From a virus: 45,363 nt of DNA. A model generated the notes under the pieces. The model was given only the letters and a program-made list of their open reading frames with translations, searched no databases and was not told the DNA's origin. Made by a program: the position numbers and the translations under genes. This document shows positions 41,150-45,363 of this stretch, piece after piece. Location: positions 1-45,363 of the IMG/VR virus record IMGVR_UViG_3300010885_074422; one strand, written 5' to 3'. Position 1 is the stretch's first letter. Every line of letters begins with the position of its first letter.

Positions 41150-42214
41150 ATGAAGACAGTTTTAAATACTAAGTCAGTGGACTACACAAAACAACCATTA
41201 TTTTTCGGTGAGGATTTAAATCTGCAGCGTTATGATAAATTTAAATATCCAGTTTTCTTTGAGTTATTCAAAAAACAAGAGGAGTTTTTTTGGTGGCCTC
41301 ATGAAATATCTCTTCAAAAAGACAGACATGATTACAGAGAATTAGCCGGAGCTGAGAGATTTGTGTTTGATCAAAACTTAAAATTCCAAACATTGGGTGA
41401 TAGTATGTTGTCGCGATCCATACATTCATTAAAAGACTATGTATCTAATCCTGAATTAGAGATATGTATGAATACATGGCAACGGTTTGAAGGCATTCAT
41501 AGCTACAGCTATTCGTATTTACTTAACAATGTACACCCACACGCATCACAGTTTTTCGATAGTATTATGGAGGATAAGGACATTGTTGTACGTGCTGAAT
41601 TAATTAGAAATAACTTTGACAAAATTCTAGGTAGTGATAATAAGAAAGATATTAAAGAAAAGATTTTTGATTGTATCTTATCTGTTAATGTAATGGAGGG
41701 GCTTGTATTTTATGTTAGCTTTGCTTGTTCTTTTTATTTTGGATATAGAGGTAAAATGGAAGGTAATGCTAAAATTATTAAGTTTATTCAACGCGATGAA
41801 TCACAGCATTATGCAATTACACAAAATTTATTAAAAATTTTACGCGATGAAGACAAGGAAGGATTTACTCAAATTGTAAAAAAGAACGAAGACAAAATTT
41901 ATGCGTTCTATGAGCAAGCTGCAAAGAGCGAGATGGAATGGGCTAATTATTTGTTTAGCAAAGGATCACTTCTAGGATTAAATGCAGAGGTATTGGGAGG
42001 ATACTCACGGTGGCTTTGTGATAATCGTTTACGTTCATTAGGCTATAGGAAGATTTTTAATGAAAAGTCTAATCCAATTGCAGGCTGGTTAGATAGCTAT
42101 CTTGATAGCAGCAAGGTACAGGTAGCTCCACAAGAGGCAGAGATAGGTGCATATAAGATTGCCGCAAGAGACACGACAATTTCACAAGACTCGTTTGCTG
42201 ACGTTGAATTATAA
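41150..42214 (+). CDS. nrdB: Ribonucleotide reductase class Ia, beta subunit
   Basis: 354 residues. Supplies the tyrosyl radical to NrdA. Di-iron ligands: Asp84 (KFQTLGDSM), Glu114 and His117 (FEGIHSYSYSYLL), the Glu in NVMEGLVFY, and Glu/His in RDESQHYAITQ. The radical Tyr121 is four residues after His117 as in E. coli (Tyr122). The C-terminus QDSFADVEL is the acidic/hydrophobic tail that binds NrdA. Length is typical. AATAAATA (41138-41145) ends 4 nt before the ATG. Confidence 0.97.
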   Translation: MKTVLNTKSVDYTKQPLFFGEDLNLQRYDKFKYPVFFELFKKQEEFFWWPHEISLQKDRHDYRELAGAERFVFDQNLKFQTLGDSMLSRSIHSLKDYVSNPELEICMNTWQRFEGIHSYSYSYLLNNVHPHASQFFDSIMEDKDIVVRAELIRNNFDKILGSDNKKDIKEKIFDCILSVNVMEGLVFYVSFACSFYFGYRGKMEGNAKIIKFIQRDESQHYAITQNLLKILRDEDKEGFTQIVKKNEDKIYAFYEQAAKSEMEWANYLFSKGSLLGLNAEVLGGYSRWLCDNRLRSLGYRKIFNEKSNPIAGWLDSYLDSSKVQVAPQEAEIGAYKIAARDTTISQDSFADVEL

Positions 42215-42220
42215 TAAATA
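42213..42220 (+). promoter_or_regulatory. Late promoter motif AATAAATA
   Basis: AATAAATA overlaps the TAA stop of nrdB and ends 7 nt before the ATG at 42228. The same arrangement precedes nrdB itself (41138-41145, 4 nt before its ATG). Confidence 0.55.
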
Positions 42221-42227
42221 ATAGACG

Positions 42228-43424
42228 ATGATTCCTGTTCTCGATAAGAAGTGGGTGAAAGAGAACCACTTACATCCAACTTTATTTGGTTTTGGTACTA
42301 AAAATAAGGTTGCAGCCAACCTATTAAATTATGTTTATGGTGTTGTAATGGTTGTCGCAAGCGCTTTTGCATTTCATGCTTTAAATATCATTCTCTCTGA
42401 CTGGAATAAGCTATTTGTATTCTTGGCCAGCGTTTCAGTTGTTGGATTACCCTATTGCATTAAAATTGTATTGTTTGGCAATGAAAAGTTTGAAACAAAA
42501 CACGCATATTTGTGTTTGGCAATCAGCGTATTGCCTGCAATATTTGATTTTGTTGGGTTTTATAGTGAAACTAGCGTAAAACAGACGTTAATTCAAACAA
42601 AATTTCAAATTGTTGAAAAGATTAGTTATTTTAATACGGAAGCTCGCGGAAAATTAGAAAACGAAAAGATAGAATTACAAAAAAAAAGAGATCAAGAACT
42701 AGCCGCATTAAAGTCTATTTCATCTGAAAAGATTTCTCAGTTAGAATCTAAGTTGACTGAAGTTAAGCAAACATATCTTGATGAAACTGAAGGTGTAAAG
42801 GGGCATAATACATCTGGTACACCAGGATCTGGCCCAAGAGCCAAAGAATATCAGGCAGATATAAGAAAGACACAGGCAGTAAACGAACTCGAAGCAAAGA
42901 AAATTACACAAAATCAGTCGATCGATGAGGAAAGAATCAGTAAAGATTATGCGAAGCGTATAGAACAGTGTGATTTAGGTCTCAAGGAAATCGATACATT
43001 AGTTTCAAGTGATGCAAAGGAAAAGGGCTTATTATTTCAAGTTAACAACACTAGTAATTTTAATGACCTCTCAAAAACTATTATTATAGTTAATAATAGT
43101 ATTTCTACAATTAGCTCAAAAATGGGTCTTGAGCCTAAATTTGTATCATATACAACAGATGATGTAATACAACTTTCGTTTGGTGCATTATTTCGTGGAG
43201 AAATAACTGCTTTGATATGTTTCTTGCTAGCCTTTCTACTTGAAATGGTTGATACAATAATAGTCTACATGATCCGCGGTACAAAAAAAGCACCCGATGA
43301 GCCAAAAGAAGAAAGAAAAGACAAAATTTTTGTTAAAACTTACGGTACAGATATTATGCCAGAAAAGCACCCTGAAATGATTGACAGTTTTTTTCACCCC
43401 TATAAAAATTATACAAAAAAATAA
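42228..43424 (+). CDS. Multi-span membrane protein with large coiled coil (DUF4407-like)
   Basis: 398 residues. Three predicted membrane spans near the start (about 35-56, 61-83, 92-112), a long charged coiled coil (about 120-250, EKIELQKKRDQELAALKSIS), a further soluble part, and one more span at about 326-349 (ITALICFLLAFLLEMVDTII), then a basic tail. The TM-coil-TM plan resembles DUF4407 proteins, which have no defined role. It follows nrdAB on the same strand with a promoter-like motif. A membrane remodelling, lysis-timing or superinfection role is possible; none is shown. Confidence 0.7.
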   Translation: MIPVLDKKWVKENHLHPTLFGFGTKNKVAANLLNYVYGVVMVVASAFAFHALNIILSDWNKLFVFLASVSVVGLPYCIKIVLFGNEKFETKHAYLCLAISVLPAIFDFVGFYSETSVKQTLIQTKFQIVEKISYFNTEARGKLENEKIELQKKRDQELAALKSISSEKISQLESKLTEVKQTYLDETEGVKGHNTSGTPGSGPRAKEYQADIRKTQAVNELEAKKITQNQSIDEERISKDYAKRIEQCDLGLKEIDTLVSSDAKEKGLLFQVNNTSNFNDLSKTIIIVNNSISTISSKMGLEPKFVSYTTDDVIQLSFGALFRGEITALICFLLAFLLEMVDTIIVYMIRGTKKAPDEPKEERKDKIFVKTYGTDIMPEKHPEMIDSFFHPYKNYTKK

Positions 43425-43488
43425 GTCTTTTGGAAATAAGTAAGTAAGAAGGAGTATTCAAATAGGGGTGGGAGGTGGGCCCGTAGTA

Positions 43489-43716
43489 ATGCGGGACTAT
43501 TTGAATAAATATATTGTGAATGGAGATTGGAGTGTCGAGATGAAGAATACTCGACTTTACAAGCATTTTCTAGAAATGCGAGATGAAATACTTAAGCATA
43601 AGTGGTTTGAAAGTGAAAGAGCTAATAAAGATGTTGGATTTGAGTATGCGTTAATTAATTGGATAGTCAAGCATAAGCCTCGTTGGGATAGCGATCATAA
43701 AATTAATAATAGCTAA
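43489..43716 (+). CDS. Small conserved-looking protein, unknown
   Basis: 75 residues from ATG 43489, which has GGAGG about 13 nt upstream. The frame is open to GTG 43468. A third candidate is GTG 43516, which has AATAAATA (43504-43511) 4 nt ahead, the spacing used by other genes here. The core reads DWSVEMKNTRLYKHFLEMRD then EILKHKWFESERANKDVGFE and ends in W.VKHKPRWD, a compact helical protein. It overlaps the hub gene tail-to-tail by 4 bp. Confidence 0.6.
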   Translation: MRDYLNKYIVNGDWSVEMKNTRLYKHFLEMRDEILKHKWFESERANKDVGFEYALINWIVKHKPRWDSDHKINNS

Positions 43717-45363
43717 GGGCCCTTTTTGGAATTATCTTGAGGATCTGCTGCATGACGATCAGTTTCAGCTGTAGGCTTAGCCTCTTTTCTTAAATCAGCA
43801 TTACTTGCAACTAGTTTAAGAGGTAGATTTCTAAAATGATGACTATGTGGATATGTGTATAAGCAGTCTGGATCTGCTACGTTGTTACAAGGTGTTTTGC
43901 TCCAAACAATACCCCAATCTCTACAAACACTTGCTCCAGGTTGCACATAACCAATAATTTTAGCATCTTCATTATTAGTAACACCGTAAACTTTAGTGTC
44001 TTCGGTTTCCTGTATTTCCACCGGTGCAGTTATATGATTAACTGTAAGTTCGCCCTCAACATGTGCACCACCTCCAACAATTAAGTTTCTACTAATACCC
44101 AGACTACTATCAATTAAAACTTGCTTCATTTGTCTCTGCTTAAAGACCATAATATCGGCCGTAACAGTCAACCTTTTACCCGCATCAATATTAATTTCAT
44201 TTTCACTAGCTAAATTAATTTGTTCGCCAGCCATATTAATAACTGTACCTCCTATCTGCACAGGGCCAAACGTCTTCATACTAATCCCGCCAGCCCCCAC
44301 TTGTACTGTATATCTATTACACACATTCAGCGTATAATTACCGCCAGGTAAATCATCTACGTGAACATATTCAATGAGAGGACTAGGTGTTTGATCTTCA
44401 AAAACTCCATCTGTACCAATATTCATAAAAGAATTGTACATTTTACCTTGTGTGTCTACTCTAATACTACCAAAATCATTCATTATAGTACCTATAGTTT
44501 CGAATTTATGCTTTGTGATATCTATTATTTCATGACCACCAAGACCTAAATCGGCTTCAGCTTTAGCCATATCCACTATTTTAGATTGAAGTAGTTGAGT
44601 AAGTTTTTGTTTTTCAGGATCAGGTGACCAAGTACCGCCCATACTACTCTTACTCTTACCCGTACCACCGCAGCTAGGGCATTCCCCCACTGGTGGTAAA
44701 GCCAAAGATCTAGCATCCCCTGGTTGCTGAACGCCTTTTGTGACTACAGTGTTATATTTTGCTACGCCGTCATCATTGCTCCTTACAGCTGGTACGCCGA
44801 CTGCACTGAAAGGATCGTTTTTAAGTGTATTGTATTTTCTGTTTTGACTGCATACAGGACACGGGCCATACGTACCAGCTTGCTTTTGATTTAAGCTATT
44901 AAAAAGTGATAAATTTTTAACTCTCTGTATTTCAAATCTTTGCTTAATATCTGCCACACTTTGCATTAAATCTTTCCATCTTTGTGTTGCACCGGCATTT
45001 TGACTACCTACTTTTTTGTATAAATCCCCTCTAACAGTTGAGTCTTTATCACCATCAACATAAAAATTATCCGAGCCTCTAATTGTTTCAAATTTATCAC
45101 CTAATATAAGGTGTTGCTCGTTTGTGGTAGAAAGATATATAGATGTGGGATTTGTAAGTTGTATAGTACTACCACTATAGTGTGTAAGTTTAATTGATTC
45201 TTTGTTATCGGTATTAGTGAATTCTAGCGAACCACCTTTCTGATTAACAAGATACTTGTTTCTATAAATTTCTACGTTATGGTCCTTAGATTCAGTAGGT
45301 TTATTATTTTCAAATGCTCCAGGGTAATCCGTTATTTCATATACTCCTTGCCACTCATTCGCG
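43713..45363 (-). CDS. 5: Baseplate hub / tail needle protein, gp5-like (5' end outside window)
   Basis: The minus-strand frame has no stop from the window edge to TTA... stop at 43713-43715; the ATG at 44966 is internal. The incoming part reads ESIKLTHYSGSTIQLTNPTS, then ILGDKFETIRGSDNFYVDGD and STVRGDLYKKVG, as in gp5-type hub proteins of marine T4-like phages (VgrG-like beta prism). Two Cys pairs, CPVC near 44860 and CPSCGGTG near 44680, suggest a zinc-binding insert. After it come needle-like strands (VQIGGTVINMAGEQINLASE, NEINIDAGKRLTV). The end (YPHSHHFRNLPLKL) is His-rich. In T4, gp5 forms the cell-puncturing needle. Any lysozyme domain would lie outside the window. Confidence 0.82.
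   Translation of the reverse strand, partial: ANEWQGVYEITDYPGAFENNKPTESKDHNVEIYRNKYLVNQKGGSLEFTNTDNKESIKLTHYSGSTIQLTNPTSIYLSTTNEQHLILGDKFETIRGSDNFYVDGDKDSTVRGDLYKKVGSQNAGATQRWKDLMQSVADIKQRFEIQRVKNLSLFNSLNQKQAGTYGPCPVCSQNRKYNTLKNDPFSAVGVPAVRSNDDGVAKYNTVVTKGVQQPGDARSLALPPVGECPSCGGTGKSKSSMGGTWSPDPEKQKLTQLLQSKIVDMAKAEADLGLGGHEIIDITKHKFETIGTIMNDFGSIRVDTQGKMYNSFMNIGTDGVFEDQTPSPLIEYVHVDDLPGGNYTLNVCNRYTVQVGAGGISMKTFGPVQIGGTVINMAGEQINLASENEINIDAGKRLTVTADIMVFKQRQMKQVLIDSSLGISRNLIVGGGAHVEGELTVNHITAPVEIQETEDTKVYGVTNNEDAKIIGYVQPGASVCRDWGIVWSKTPCNNVADPDCLYTYPHSHHFRNLPLKLVASNADLRKEAKPTAETDRHAADPQDNSKKGP

Overview
The window is a stretch of an A+T-rich, densely packed, T4-like myovirus genome, most similar in gene content to marine T4-like phages (cyanophage and pelagiphage relatives). 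The evidence is a gp20-type portal (16226-18043), a gp15-type tail-completion protein (12798-13613), a gp5-type baseplate hub protein running off the right edge (43713-45363), class Ia ribonucleotide reductase NrdA/NrdB (38893-42214), many fibre-like proteins, and T4-type late promoter motifs (TATAAATA, AATAAATA, GATAAATA) just before start codons. I see no integrase, transposase, CRISPR array, rRNA or tRNA. The host cannot be named from this sequence. A phage-encoded bS21 ribosomal protein, few Shine-Dalgarno sequences and low GC suit a marine host such as a SAR11-like or other low-GC bacterium, but that is inference.

Layout. 1-4908 (+): the end of a fibre gene with 42-bp tandem repeats and a seven-bladed Asp-box propeller, a subtilisin-like protease, small proteins, and a deaminase gene behind a sigma70-type promoter. 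4905-16114 (-): a long structural block with five fibre or virion genes, a beta-helix protein, gp15, bS21, a GroES/gp31-like protein, a clamp-loader-like fragment and conserved unknowns. 16226-18043 (+): portal. 18033-19069 (-): an HExxH protein and a flavodoxin-like reductase. 19166-30678 (+): three small early-type genes, a PD-(D/E)XK nuclease, a dCMP deaminase, an S74-terminated fibre, then glycosyltransferases, two tandem fatty-acid desaturases, an acetyltransferase, a 2OG-Fe(II) oxygenase and a short DegT-type aminotransferase. 30658-31458 (-): another glycosyltransferase. 31523-35215 (+): PIG-L deacetylase, SDR epimerase, two unknowns, a phosphoribosyltransferase, a 3D-domain wall enzyme and a SleB-type hydrolase. 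35216-37145 (-): a small basic protein and a second S74 fibre. 37209-43716 (+): a paralogous Cys-containing pair, small unknowns, nrdA, nrdB and a membrane coiled-coil protein. 43713-45363 (-): baseplate hub.

How the parts fit. Replication support comes from NrdAB, two deaminases, a phosphoribosyltransferase and a RecB-like nuclease. Virion building comes from portal, gp15, gp5, the fibres and probably the cochaperonin. Entry or lysis is served by wall hydrolases and perhaps the subtilase. The block at 24612-33042 looks like a surface-chemistry island able to make, acylate, deacetylate and transfer sugars and to desaturate lipids. The most interesting regulatory feature is on the minus strand: two genes have their start codon inside a hairpin whose loop carries a late-promoter-like CTAAATA, the arrangement known from T4 genes e, soc and I-TevI. 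More broadly, late-promoter motifs lie only 4-10 nt before many start codons, which implies leaderless or nearly leaderless late mRNAs. No stretch longer than 300 bases lacks a gene.
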